Shown here piece by piece: positions 9,655 through 21,261 of a stretch of 64,000 bases of DNA. Source of the stretch: Cryphonectria parasitica EP155. Its lineage: Eukaryota; Ascomycota; Sordariomycetes; Diaporthales; Cryphonectriaceae. The stretch covers positions 2,976,001-3,040,000 of the forward strand of contig NW_024468913.1 of assembly GCF_011745365.1 (NCBI RefSeq), given 5' to 3'. The translations under genes were made by a program, and so were the position numbers. The notes under the pieces are model-generated. The model saw only the letters and a program-made list of their open reading frames with translations. It did no database searches and had not been told where the DNA came from. Every line of letters starts with the position of its first letter. Positions within the stretch are counted from its first letter, which is position 1.

Positions 9655-11131
9655 TACGTCCCCGTGCATCCGACGAGAGGCAGTCTGGAGGAGGCGACTT
9701 TCGAGCGGCTTGTGCTCCTCCTCGCAAGAATCACGGACTGTCGATCCAGAAGGGAAGCTTGGCGAAGAGCTTCAAGTAATGTGTGCCCACGAAAAGAGTG
9801 GCTCCGACTCTAACAAAAACGGTTACGGCACAGCCGCCCGGCTGGGAACACCCGCGAGCAGGCCCAGCATATCTACACACAAATTGATTCCTCTACAAAC
9901 ACATTACCAGGAGTTTCGAGCTGAAATTCTCTTGCGGTCGGCAGCTCCAGTGCAACGCCCTTCTCCGTTGGATGCTAAATATCTCTCCCCTTTAAACCGT
10001 CAATCGAACCACCACTTTCTTCGCAACTTCAACATGATATTGAACCAAACTCGAACACATGGCGACGGCATACGATGAAGACTGGGCGCTCAGCATACAT
10101 TACAATCTTGCAAGCTGTTGCTCTTGGTTGGTCATCCAACAAAACTCGAAAGTATTCACGGCGTCTCCTACCCAACTACGTGGAGAGTCAACCAAGAGCG
10201 TGGCTCTTTGTACTCCTTGTACATCAAAACAACTGTATTATCATGCAGTGCATAAATAAACAACGAAAGAAAGAGGGACTAGGAGCTGCATGATTTCGCT
10301 TCTAGACATTTGCATAGCGATGAACCTCACGAGGACAAAAGCCTTGGGGTCTGGCGTTTCCAACATTTCGAACGGGACGGCAAAATCTGAATTTTTCCAA
10401 AGCAGAGCACGGAGTTGGAGGGAGGGTTCTCCTTTTCTGTTTTTGTTCCTTCGCGCCCAAAAAGGAGTGTGCACGGCGTTGGATTGAGGGGACCTTGATT
10501 ATTTGATTGCATTGCGAATCTGTGCAAACCTGGACTGAGAAGGAGGGGTCTCCTTGTTTTCTTTTTCTCGCACTTCTCCAGAAGTGCAAATGGCGTTTGG
10601 GGGGAGAAGAGAGACCTTGTGCTTGCATCTCCCACTTGTGGCTGAGTGTGGATTCTTGAGGGAAGGAGGGGTCTTGTTTGATCAAAGATGAGTGCAAACT
10701 GTGGACATTCACGGTGCAAACATGAGAAGATGAACGGGACAATGAAACATCGACTGCAACTACGGGATGGCGACTAGAACGACATGTGGAATGGGAAACT
10801 TGTGCCATACTCTCAGTACAGCATGCCATGTGTCATGTGGCAGTTGTCAATAGTTGTCAATACGAGATGTGTCCTTGAGAGAACGCAGATACAAATCAAT
10901 ATCTGTGCACCCGCACGCAAATGATATGTTCTAACCATACAGGCCCTCCTTGGCTCTCTAAACTCCTCCCTAATATGCTCGCTCATGAAACCTTTACGAC
11001 ACTGCTGAAATTCAAATCGGAGGTATCCTAGACGAACGAGGGGGAAAAGTAGGTCTACTAAACTCCTTGCGAACAATGCTTGCTGATAATCGCCGCAGAG
11101 ACAAAACAGAACATCCGAAGAAGCCAATGGC
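9655..11131. other. Convergent spacer of 1.5 kb with tandem repeat
   Basis: Lies between two 3' ends. Several short overlapping minus-strand ORFs at 10240-10830 arise from a degenerate tandem repeat rather than from a gene: similar peptide strings recur in different frames. No RNA gene seen. Confidence 0.6.
10416..10725. repeat. Degenerate tandem repeat, period about 120 bp
   Basis: Three recognisable units begin with GGAGGGTTCTCC (~10421), GGAGGGGTCTCC (~10542) and GGAGGGGTCTTG (~10665). Each is followed by T-rich sequence, then GTGCAM-TGGCGTT-like sequence (10471, ~10584, ~10692) and a GAGGGGACCTTG / GAGAGACCTTG block. The last unit is partial. Divergence between copies is substantial, so this is an old or mutated array. 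Confidence 0.6.
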
Positions 11132-12801
11132 TCAGGCTGCAGAAGCACCATCCAAAGCAGCAGCGCCAGAAGAGACGTCGTTGTCACCAGTGTGCTCGGG
11201 GACGCCGGGCAAATCGTCAGCACTTAAAACGCCAGCAGCCACACCCTCCGGCTTCTCTTCCTGTTCAGCAGGGGGCACGTTTGTGCCACTCGCCTCTGCC
11301 TCCTCGGCCCTCTTCGTCTCCCGCTCTTTCTTGATGCGGAACCATTGCGAAGCACGGGTACAATTCTTGCTCCACGCTGCACGGCCGACATCCTCCCAGT
11401 TCTCCTCGATCCAAGTTTTGACGCGGTCGACCACAAGCACACCGTGCTCGTCGCGCAGCTGAGGGGTCTCGATACCGTGCTCCTGAAAGCCATTCTCGTC
11501 CTCGACTATGATCTGGACGAGCGCGCTCCTCAGCCCGCCCCTCCAGCTCCGCCCTATCTCGTCGACTGTTGCGCCGGAGCCCTCCTGAGGCGGGGGCAGA
11601 ACGTGCGAGATGTCCTCGGGGACGGCCATGTCATGCTTGATGAGCTTGTTCTTGACGAAGATGCGCGCCTTCTCCCTGTTCCACGCAGCCAGCTGGGCTG
11701 TGTACCGCGCCTCGGAGCCGGGAAACTTCTCGAAGGCGAGGCGCCGGACTTGGTCGCGCACGGCGGCCTTGGTGCGTGTCTGGGGATCTGGTGTGACAAA
11801 GCGGCCCGTGGCGAGGCAGTGTGGGATGAAGTCCTCGACCCAGCGGGCGAAGACGGCTCGCTGGCTCATGCGTTCTCGGTCGCCGGGATCGAGCTTGACC
11901 TTGGCTGCGGAGGCTTCCTCCCTGTCCTTGCTGCCATCGGGGACGGCAGAACCAGCCTCGTTGTTAGGCGCCTCAGGCCACAGGGTGAACCAGCGGCAGC
12001 TCGCGGCATACTCGAACATCTCGTCGACAGAGGGGAAGGGTGAGGTCCACTGACCGGCCTCGTGCTCCAGGGCCAGAAAATCAAGGAGGTCGGTAGGGTT
12101 ATCCGTCAGAAAGACGCGAGCTTTCTTCCTGTCCTGGTTCTCGATCTCGGGAATGCGGATGTAGCAGGCCTCTTCGTCGACAGTGAGGCCAAACGGTCGG
12201 AGTATGGAGCCCAGGATGATCCACAGGTCGCCATGGGCATGTTTGCTGCGAATACTCAGTATGTATAAGAAGAAGAAAAAAGATGCTGACAAGAAAGGCA
12301 TCTAACTCACAAACAACGCCACTCTAGCTCCTGGCTGGTGGCACACAGGCGAATGTCGACTTGGATGCATCGAGTCTTGGCCTCAAGCTTGGGCTCCAAC
12401 GCGCTGCCACCCTCGTCCTGACCAACAGGAGACGTGTTGCCAGCGGCCTCGTGTGCCAACTGGCGTGCCATCGTGGGACCACTGAGGTCCTCGGGCCAGG
12501 GGATTGCGACGTTCTTGGCCATCCCCAACTTCCCCTGCTCAGAAGTCTGGACAGCCTTGAGCGCCGCCTCCACCTGGGCCCAGATGGCCGTCTTGTCGCT
12601 GCAGGAGGAGTCCTCGAGGCACACGAGGATGTCGATGTCGCCGTGACTAGTCTTCTCAGGGGCCTCGACGAGGGACTTGACGGCTGGGAAGAGGGGACGG
12701 AGGGCAGCAAGGCAGGCAACGAGAACGGTCTCGTAGACCTCAGGGATCATTCTGGGGGTGTAGAGGGCCCGAGGGCCAGAGGAGAAGGCTTTTCCGCCCA
12801 T
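11132..12801 (-). CDS. Nucleotidyltransferase-fold-like fungal protein of unknown function
   Basis: Two exons, 12801-12311 and 12245-11132 (534 residues), joined across GTGAGT..TCGCAG so that the junction reads EWRCFKHAHGDLW. I do not recognise a named gene. The N-terminal region has a pattern of the DNA-polymerase-beta-like nucleotidyltransferase fold: SHGDIDILV (about residues 53-61, two Asp in a D-x-D pair) and, after ~95 residues, RCIQVDIRLC, which could supply the third carboxylate. The HGDLWIILGSILRPFGLTV stretch that follows resembles the segment after the catalytic strand in such proteins. The middle is basic and aromatic; the last ~50 residues are low-complexity. Whether it transfers nucleotides is untested. 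It has no obvious signal peptide or membrane helix. Confidence 0.78.
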
Positions 12802-14712
12802 GATGATGATGGTGATGATGGTATTTGATCGGGGTAGCTGCGTTGAGAGAGAAGAGGATCGGGGACGGGTGATGAAGAAAACAAAGAGAGAGAGAGAACG
12901 GCAAATGATCGATAGGATTTGCTGCTGAATGAGAATTCGATGGCAGCAGTATCTTTTTTCTCTCTTTCAATGTGGCGAGTGGCCCTACGTCGAGGTCTCA
13001 TGGCTTAGCAAGCCCTAGGAGAGAATCAATCCAAGTTGTCGAATCCATAAACTTTGCTTCCTCTTTTACGTCTCATGATTATCGAGAAGGTTTGGTTCCT
13101 TGGCTCAGTCCTTATATTAAGGAGATGTGCATTGTGCATAACAACATATCCTAGTTGAGGTTAGTATGAACTTATAGGAGTAGAACAAGACAGAAGCAAG
13201 AAACTTTATGAAAGGAAATGTTTGTACAGCATAAAAGTAGAGGAAGGGAGAAGAAGGCATCCGGAAGTCATGGCAAGGGCTGAGTGACTCACCAACTGAG
13301 CTGAGGGCCTGGGGAGGGGGGGCGGGGGTTTCACGCAGCCTGGGGATCAATTTGAAGCTTGGCCTCTCACCAAATGAGTCGAAGGATATAAGGTTCAAGA
13401 GATGGATTTGAAAAGGGAAAAAATGAACCTTCCCATATCAATGTTACATGTATATCGTGGTGGTACTTGTGTATTTCCCCGAAGTGCAACCTGTGATTAT
13501 CAAGTGAGGTCCTGGCAGTTGGAAGTTGCTTGCGGGGGAGGGCGAATTGATTACTTAGATGTAGGCACTTGAAGATGTTCAACCAAGACTGGTATAAATT
13601 GAATGTCATTGATTGGGCGTTGAGTTTCAAAACATTCCAAGGCCTCTAATTCCGGAGAGTGGCGATGTCAAAAGGTAGAAAGGGTGGGCATTGAAAGTAA
13701 CTATAAAGCTTTAGACAACAGGCATGGTGCTTAGATAATACAATTCTGAAGAGGGTACAAGCTATATCAAGCCATAACTTGCAAGGGGTCTCTACTTTTC
13801 TGTTGTCTTTTGTTAAGATGGATTTCATGTTTCAAAAGGATATAGAAAGAATTGATGTATATAGTGTCTTGATTCTTGAGGAAGAGGCGGATTGTGGAAT
13901 ATATTTACTACTGATTTTATAAACAATATATAGAAAACCAAGCTCATGATCAAAATGAAGAGTAATCCACTGTGCAGACACTTGACTGGCAATATGCAGC
14001 AGGAGAACCACTGACGAGAACAAGGAACTACCAAATGATGAACCATTCACCTTAGATTTTCGTGAGCCAGCACCCACTCCACAAACCCCAGCCCCCTCGC
14101 TCGAGCACAAGGTCTGAAAAACTGCAGCCAAATCTAACAGACCTAGCCATAGCCATATTAAGGCCCGAAATTGTACCACTTCCTCAGAGTTTTAAGTCAA
14201 CCTCCACCTGCCCGTCAATGTACAAGACTCTCAGCTATTCAAGGTGATGAAATGTGAAACATACAACGAGAGCATCAGTAAAGCCTGAGAGGTGTTGGGA
14301 AGTCTACTTCTGGCATAATTCTGATGGCACAGATTGTGACCAAGCACACAGGATAGAGAATATTCAAGGTTGAGGATTGTCATGATTAGGGGTCTGTTCT
14401 CTTGAGGTAATGCTCTGTGATCTTACTATAGATACTTGGTATGCATAGTGATTTCAAAGACATGGGGGTTTTGTGCCCAAGTATAGCCTTTCTCATCCGA
14501 CCCAGCTTGCTATTTGACAGCCACATAAGTAACCTAGGCATGTGCTGGCTTGGCTGTCATCTCTGTTCGGGTAGCTGTCAAATATTGGCCATGGCAGGGC
14601 TTAGTGTAAGCTCTTCATGCCGGCAGCCTTGCATTTCTGTGACCTTCAAATCCCCATTTGTCTGGCTCCGAGTGGTTGGTGTGTCCTCTGTATCTGGGAA
14701 CTCCATGTTGGC
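12802..14712. other. AT-rich 1.9-kb spacer without genes
   Basis: From about 13050 to 14450 base composition is visibly more AT-rich than the neighbouring genes, with no ORF over ~115 codons and none with recognisable content. It holds the upstream region of the nucleotidyltransferase-like gene and the 3' flank of GRX. It may be a decayed insertion, but I see no terminal repeats or transposase remnant. Confidence 0.5.
14512..14583. repeat. 10-bp perfect inverted repeat
   Basis: ATTTGACAGC at 14512-14521 and its reverse complement GCTGTCAAAT at 14574-14583, separated by 52 bases. It lies ~130 bp beyond the GRX stop codon. It could form a long-loop hairpin or be chance. Confidence 0.45.
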
Positions 14713-15546
14713 TCAGTTGCTGACACTGTAGGGCTTCAGATACTCCGGGTTGTTCTCGATCTCCTCCTTGACCTGCACCAGTCAGTCAGCATTATCCTTC
14801 CATGCCAAGTTTCGAGTTTGATATTGGTATTGACTTACGATGTCAAGACCACCCACCAGCTCTCCATCAATCCACAGTTGTGGGTAGGTAGGCCAGTCGG
14901 CAAACTCCTTCAGACCCTGCCGCACCTCATCATCTGCCAGGATATTGAAGAAACCGTATTTGACCGAGTTCTCCCTGAGCATCGCGACCATCTGCCTCGA
15001 GAAGCCGCACTGCGGTGCGCTTGGTGTGCCCTTCATGAACAACATGACAGGAGCCGCCTTGACCAGTTCCCCTAGACGCTTGTTCAGATCCTCCTTCGGC
15101 AGCTCCTCATCCAGGACATTGCCGTCGCCTTCCCTCGCCGCTATGCCCGAGGTGGCGGCGCCGTTGCTGCTGGCGCCGTTTGTTGTTGCTGCGCCCGGCG
15201 CGTTGGGCTTGCCGGCCCAGCTCTCGATCGCATTCCTAACCTTGACCGCGCTGCTGCCGCTAACGGTCTCGAGCACCTTGCCTTCTTTCGATATGACCAG
15301 GAAGGGCACCGCTGTAACGTCGTACTTCTCGCTGATGTCGGACAGGTCCTCGGCGTTCAGTGACACCCAGGTGGTGCGGTCGTCGGCGGGGTACTCGGCG
15401 GCGAGGGTCTTGAGGACGGTGGCCATCTGGGCGCAGGGGGCAGCCCAGGGTGCGTGGAAGGAGATGACGAGGAGGGTGGTTGGAGGAAGAGAGGCCTGGA
15501 GGGCATCCCACTCAGCGTAGGAGGCGATCTCCTTGATGTTTGCCAT
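14713..15546 (-). CDS. GRX4: Monothiol glutaredoxin Grx3/Grx4 (thioredoxin-like plus CGFS glutaredoxin domain)
   Basis: Two exons, 15546-14839 and 14772-14713 (255 residues); intron GTAAGT..GTGCAG, phase 0. The last exon adds VKEEIENNPEYLKPYSVSN. Residues 1-110 are a thioredoxin-like domain whose active site is reduced to WAAPC (34-38), as in this family. A Gly/Ala/Asn linker (115-140) leads to the glutaredoxin domain with the CGFS motif at 180-183 (PQCGFSRQMV), plus WPTYPQLWIDGELVGGLDIV. Cytosolic and nuclear CGFS glutaredoxins bind a bridging [2Fe-2S] cluster with glutathione and deliver iron-status information to transcription regulators as well as iron for cofactor assembly. Length and domain order match the yeast Grx3/4 pattern closely. 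Only one such gene is visible here, so the choice of symbol is conventional. Confidence 0.95.
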
Positions 15547-17479
15547 GTTGCCGACTGACTGACTGGCTAGGATTCTGGAAAATCAGGGAGAGAGGATGAA
15601 TAATGCGCGATGGGAACTGCAAAATCTAGAACCATGTGCTGTGTAGTTGTGTGACTGTGACTCAAGGCCCTTCCTTCGCGTCCTTCTTCTTCTTGTTGCC
15701 TTTTTGGGGGCTCGCTTTGTAATTATTCAACAAGTTTCCCAGCCTGATGGTTGTAAAGATTTAGGTGGATGGCGAGCTCCGGTTCAGGTCTAAAGTGGCA
15801 GCGATTACTTGAGAAAAGTAACCCCGCCGTCAAATCCCTGTGCATCGCTAAGACAATTTGCTGATTGGTGGTGGACCTTGCGTCATTGGGCTTTGTCCAG
15901 CCTGTGGTGCACGGACCCCCATCAACTTGTGCACAAAGAATGCTGGTATGGAGGCAACCAAGACTTCTAAACACCATCTTTTCTTTTTGATTTTGAAATT
16001 TTGGATTGCAAATCCCATCTGCTCTAATTCTCAACCCTCAGCCGCCCCCAATATGGCAGACGGAGCACTGGCAAGGCTGGCCATGCCGTCCTACCCTGCA
16101 CTGGGCAGTGTCAGGGTTTGGTGGCTGGCCTACAAATGCACGATGGCGGCCCTGTCTTGATCGATACCAAGTTGAAGAATCAGACTCGAATCGTATCGAA
16201 GAGAACCAGCTTCCAAGGGTTCTCTCGTCTTATGGCGTCTCGCCACCTCCTCATCTCTGCGTGTGTGAGATTTTGGGAAGAACACATTCTAGCAAGTCGT
16301 ACGCAGCCATTTGGGGCCGATTTGCGGCATGCCAGGACTTGAGGCGTTGAGAAGGCCGCGTCGTAGTGGGCTGTGCCAGCAAGTGGTGGCCCCCATGCTG
16401 TCCAAGCTTCCAGCCAATGACAGTGCGATCGCAAGTATCCCCGGCCTGGCGGACCAATGGTTTCAGAAGCGCGCGATTGAAGAGAGAACATGCAATGCTA
16501 CCGCAATCGACATGGATCAACTGGACACTGCCGCAACCGATCACCTGGGCTGCTGGGAACCTGCTGCAGTAGCTCCGCCGCCCCTCGAGCAGCAGCGGGG
16601 CCTAGGCCTCCATCATTGACTTTCGGTCTTACTGTTTACACGGACCTGTTGTTGGCTCGATAGAAGAGGCTTGCCGCAGGTGGGCAACTAGGCGCTGAAT
16701 AGCTCTACTGCTAAGCTCGCAAGGGCCTGGAGCGACGAGGACCTTTCAGACGGCCTGGCCGGGGATACCTGCAGATGAGCACCAGGGCTGGGGGCGAGGA
16801 GAGGACCTTGTAGATGTTCCAAGGTATTACCCCCTCCTCTGGGACGCAGGTGGCGTTGGTTCGTCTGTACATGGTGGCCACACAAGAGACAGCCATTTTC
16901 TGGCAGCCCCCCTTCGATGTGGTTTGCGACCAGGCGACTGGCTATTACAAGCTTCCAGTTGATTGGCTGTGGCGACTGCTCGATGGCGGAGCACGATCCC
17001 CAAACATACGAGGGTCGCGAAATATGCAAAGGCAAGATGCCGACACTCAAGGTTCATCTTATGGAGAAAGAGGAAGCGGCAGTCGCCGGACAAGAAGCTG
17101 GAAAACTCCCTGGGCCACAACCTGTTGGGCTGCATCCCGTGTAGCGCAGCACTGCCCGTGTGTGCCCCTAGTCCCCGCTTCTTTTGGGCGATGGAGACTC
17201 GTCATTTGACTCGTCTTCTTGGCTCCGACACGCGGATCCCGGGCGGCCTTGCCTCCCACCCCAGCAAGCCAAGGCGCTTGCATAAAACCCGTCCTCGCCT
17301 CTTCTCTCCATCTTCGGATGTTCCTGACTTCGGCCTGGTCCCTTTCCAACAACCTCATTCAGCCCTGTCCAAGCGCCAAGTTCACTAAACCGCGCCCACT
17401 TATATAATTATCTATCTATATACGCAAACACTCGTTAACTATATCGAAGCGGTCTTCTTGAGCGCTGCTTGGCGATACT
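15547..17479. other. Divergent 1.9-kb spacer between GRX and the CYSTM gene
   Basis: Contains the two promoters. ORFs of up to ~145 codons on both strands overlap each other, have no recognisable motif and are not supported. The last 80 bases hold a TATA-like element. No RNA gene recognised. Confidence 0.5.
17401..17410 (+). promoter_or_regulatory. TATA-like element upstream of the CYSTM gene
   Basis: TATATAATTA, 70-79 bases before the ATG, followed by a further TATATA at 17417-17422. Spacing suits a core promoter with a short 5' UTR, and a TATA box would fit a stress-inducible gene. No transcript evidence. Confidence 0.4.
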
Positions 17480-17850
17480 ATGTCTGCCCGCGATTATTAC
17501 CAGCAAGGCCCTCCTCAGGGTGGTTACCAACAGGGAGGCTACCAGCAGGGTGGCTACCAACAGGGAGGCTATCAGCAAGGTCCTCAGTATCCTCAACAGG
17601 TCCGTCTCTGGTCCGGTATCCTCCAGGATACTGCGCAGGACTAACAACAAGTGTTTTATAGGCATATGGTGGACCACAAGGCGGACCAGGCGGACCAGGC
17701 GGATACTACCAGCAACCTCAACCGATGCAATATCAGCAACAAGCTCCGCCCAAGAAAAACAACAGAGGATGTCTGGAGACGATGTGCGCCACTTGTCTGT
17801 GTCTTGCCCTCTGTGAGGAAGGCTGTATTTGCATGGACTTGTGCTGTTAA
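17480..17850 (+). CDS. Small QQGGY-repeat protein with cysteine-rich CYSTM tail
   Basis: Two exons, 17480-17599 and 17662-17850 (102 residues). The 62-bp intron has an unusual GTCCGT donor but a good branch site (GGACTAAC) and TTTTATAG acceptor, and it keeps frame; the GTATCC site downstream would break the frame. The N-terminal 40 residues carry a regular GGYQQ repeat (four or five copies), continued after the intron by GGPGGPGGYYQQ. The C-terminus is RGCLETMCATCLCLALC followed by EEGCICMDLCC, a hydrophobic, Cys-dense segment of the CYSTM type. Such tail-anchored proteins sit at the plasma membrane in eukaryotes and are linked to stress or metal tolerance. The gene is easy to miss because neither exon gives a long ORF. 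Confidence 0.85.
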
Positions 17851-18777
17851 TCGCGTTCAGGCGCGACAGCACGAGAACTGCAAAGATAGAAGAGTCTTGG
17901 ATTTCAGGGTTGTAGGCGACTGGCTACCAACACCTGTAGTCCGATCAACTTTGCCGGTACCTCGATGGTTTTAAAAAAGGCAATGAAATCTCTTACGAGC
18001 CGGTTGTTGGATGGGTACATATCGGATACATCTTGGGATGATTCGTCCGGGCGACAAGTCCTGGGACGAAAACGCGATGCTCCAGCTTGCCTGTGAAGCA
18101 GAAATTATGAAGTGTATGGACTGGTATTTTGGATAATTTGAGTTGACACGGCCTGGATCGTGTGCACTAATCACTTGAGTACGCAAGCTGCGTCCACCTT
18201 TCTAACCGTGCTATAGTTGTGACGCAATGATTGTCTAACGTGGATTGGTTGTGCGACGTTCTCCTCAAGCTCAGCCCATCAATGAAACCTCAAAAACTGT
18301 CAAGAAAGAGATCAAAAGTGCAGCAAATACGGTCGCATGGTAATTTGCTCGGCACCAGTAGAATAATGTTCAATAGTTCCCAACATTGCAAAGAATACGA
18401 ATGTGCCAGGATTTGACTGTTGGCTGTGACATAAAAACATGACCTCACACTGCGGCCCAGCACCTGTACTATGAGTTCGACCCCTGTAACTCCTTTCCTT
18501 GGTGGGGCCCCCGCTCTCTGACTGGGCAGCAAGCACTGATGAGCTGCTGCCACCATCGGGCCAGGGCCAATTCAAACAACCAACTCAGGTGCAGCTCCCG
18601 CCTTCATCACGGTCGACACCTGCTCAGCCCCTTTCGATACTGCGTACTCCATTATCGTCCGCGCCATCCGACGAGCCCTTCAGTTCTTTAGAAGCCGTCT
18701 CCTCCATACGCACCTCCCGGATTCCACAGCAAACCCCTCGATTTGTCTGATGCCCTACACTCCTTAGAACAGACATC
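17851..18777. other. Spacer upstream of ABP1
   Basis: About 0.9 kb with the 3' UTR of the CYSTM gene and the promoter/5' UTR of ABP1; the last ~170 bases are C-rich, typical of a fungal 5' UTR. No gene seen. Confidence 0.5.
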
Positions 18778-21261
18778 ATGGCATCGCTAAACTTGTCCAC
18801 CAACGGACCCTCCATCAAGAGCTCCTACGAGGGCGTCGTCCACCGCGACCTCCGCAAGTCCGACTCACCAACCTACGGACAATGGGCCCTCTTCACGGTC
18901 CAGGCGCCGCTGATGAACGCTTTCCAGAGCGGAGGTGCACAAGAAAGCGTCCTCAAGGTTGAGACCAAGGGAGGTGAGCATCGACGATCCTCCCAGCTCC
19001 GTGGCGTCGTCGTCATGCTGACAAGCAGTTTGCACCAGAGGGCGAGCTCGCCGACCTGACCGAAGACTTTAATGAGGGTCGCATCCAGTTCGCATTCGTC
19101 AAAGTCAGAGATCCCAACTCCGCCCTTCCAAAGAACGTCCTCATTGCCTGGTGCGGAGGCGGTGTTCCTGAGCGCACCAAGGGCTATTTCACAAGTCACA
19201 CAGCAGCTGTGGCCAAAGTCCTCCACGGCTACCACGTCCAGATCACCGCGCGATCCGACATCGACCTCGAACCAGCCAGCATCATACAAAAGGTCTCAGA
19301 TGCCTCCGGTGCCAAGTACACTGCTGGCGGCTCGGCGCCGATGCCCGCCGCCGGGCCCGCGCCCCCTGTGGCTAAGAAGCCTGTCTTCACCCCCACTGTA
19401 TCGAGGGGTGGAAGCTCTTTCAATCCCCTAGTGGCCGCCCGAAACCGAAAAGACGAGAATGTGGACGCAGACGGATGGGGCGCCGATGCGCCGCCGGTGA
19501 CTAGGACACAGATCGAGAAAGTCGAGTCAGCCTACAAGCCTACCAAGGTGAACATTGCGGAGCTGGCCAAGAACCAGGAGCCGTCCAGGTTCAATGGGTC
19601 AGGCAGGCAGGATGACACTCCGAGCAATGTTGTGAAGGGTGCCTACCAACCAGTAGGAAAAGTGGACATTGCAGCCCTGCGAGCAGCTGCGAAGGACCAG
19701 GAGGACCTCAGGCCGACCCCAGTGAAGGGCTCGTACGAGCCTGTGGGCAAGGTTGATATTGCGGCCATTCGAGCTAGAGCGCAGAAGCCTGCCGAACCTG
19801 CGCAGCAAGAAGAGGAGGCGCCGCGTCCCTCGCTCGCTGAGAGGACCTCAGCTTTCAACCAGCCTGCACAGTCAGAGCGCCTGACCATTTTGCCGAAACC
19901 CAAGGTTGCCAACAAGTTTGGAGGGGCAAGCACGTTCACTGGCACCAAAGCCCCAACTCCTGGTGGACTTGGATTTGGTGCGCCCACTACACCGTCTGCC
20001 GCCCCTGTTGGCGCGGCCAGCCGTACATTTGCGGACCAAGGAGGGAAGACTCCAGCCCAGCTGTGGGCGGAGAAGAAGGCAAGGGAGAGGGGTGCATCGG
20101 GCTCAGGCTCGACCATCCAGCCTCCTGTGGCCTCTCCAGTGACTGCTCAAAAGAGTGGCAGCGAGTGGAAGAGCGGCTACTCAGGCAAGAGCTGGGCACC
20201 TGTTCAGACAGGAGACTATGGCCGAGGCATCACGGGCCAAAAGACTGGCGACAACGAGGAGGGAGCCAGCGAGGAGCAGCCATCATCACCATCTGGTGGC
20301 GTTTCTGCGCTGCGAGATCGTTTCAAGGCGGCCCCTCCCATGGGTGGAGCTGCGCCCGCGATTCCAAGGGCCGCTACCGGTGCCAGCGACGAGGCTCCTC
20401 CCCCACCACCTCCCGCCGACTCCAGCCGCCCAACTGGTGGCTTTGCATTGCCAGGCCTGCCGTCCCGCCCCGCTGCCGACAACCAGGAAGAGCAGGAAGA
20501 GGAGCCTGAACCCGAGCCCGAGCGTGATGCCTCACCCATCCGAGTTGCTGTTCCAGTTCCACGCGTCCCGGAGCCTGAGATCGAACCCATTCCCCAACAC
20601 CTCCCCGAGCGCCCTATTCCAGTTCCTGAGGAGATTCCCACGGAGGAGGAGCTGCCCGAGGAGCAGGAGACCCATGACCTCGCACGAGGCGCTGCGACCG
20701 CAGTGGCAGAAGAGTCCTTTGGCCATGAGCAGGTGGAGGAGACCCAGGCTGCTGCTTCCGGTGGACATCGTGCGGTGGTCGAGTACGACTACGAAAAGGC
20801 CGAGGACAACGAGATCGAGCTCAAGGAGGGCGAGTATGTCACGAACATCGAGATGGTTGACGACGACTGGTGGATGGGCACAAACTCACAGGGAGAGGTT
20901 GGCCTTTTCCCCAGCAACTACGTCACCCTGGTGCAAGATGACGGTGCCGGTGCTGCTCAGGCTGCTGCTGTGCCCCCTCCACCCCCGGCCGCCGCCGAGC
21001 CAGAACCCGAACCTCAGCAGGCTGCAGCCGGAGGTGCGACCGCAACCGCACTGTTCGACTACGAAGCCGCCGAAGACAATGGTAAGCCTCTAACGGATTC
21101 GTACTCATTTTGATCTTCTACTAACAAGTCATGCAGAGCTTGGCTTTGCCGAAGGTGACAAGATCACCAACCTCGAATTTCCAGATGAGGACTGGTGGTT
21201 TGGACACTATGGTGGAAAGTCTGGTCTCTTCCCGGCCAACTATGTCCAACTGGATTCTTGA
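18778..21261 (+). CDS. ABP1: Actin-binding protein Abp1 (ADF-H domain and two SH3 domains)
   Basis: Three exons: 18778-18973, 19039-21081 and 21137-21261 (787 residues). The first acceptor must be TTTGCACCAG, giving VETKGEGELADLTEDFNEG; the earlier AG sites break frame. Residues 1-140 are an ADF-homology domain (SYEGVVHRD...GRIQFAFVKVRDPNS...). A long disordered middle contains three copies of a motif of the form (V/E)K(G/S)-x-Y-(Q/E/K)-P-x-x-K-V-(D/N)-I-A, and proline-rich and acidic stretches. Two C-terminal SH3 domains follow: ~643-700 (AVVEYDYEKAEDNEIELKEG, DDWWMG, GLFPSNYV) and ~731-787 (ATALFDYEAAEDNELGF, EDWWFG, GLFPANYV), the second split by intron 2. Abp1 links cortical actin patches to endocytosis and activates the Arp2/3 complex. 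Yeast Abp1 has one SH3 domain; two are usual in filamentous fungi. Confidence 0.94.

Noticed and set aside
10302..10829. Minus-strand ORFs of 130-175 codons
   Set aside because: They run through the ~120-bp tandem repeat; similar peptide strings appear in two frames and composition is biased. No motif or start context supports a gene.
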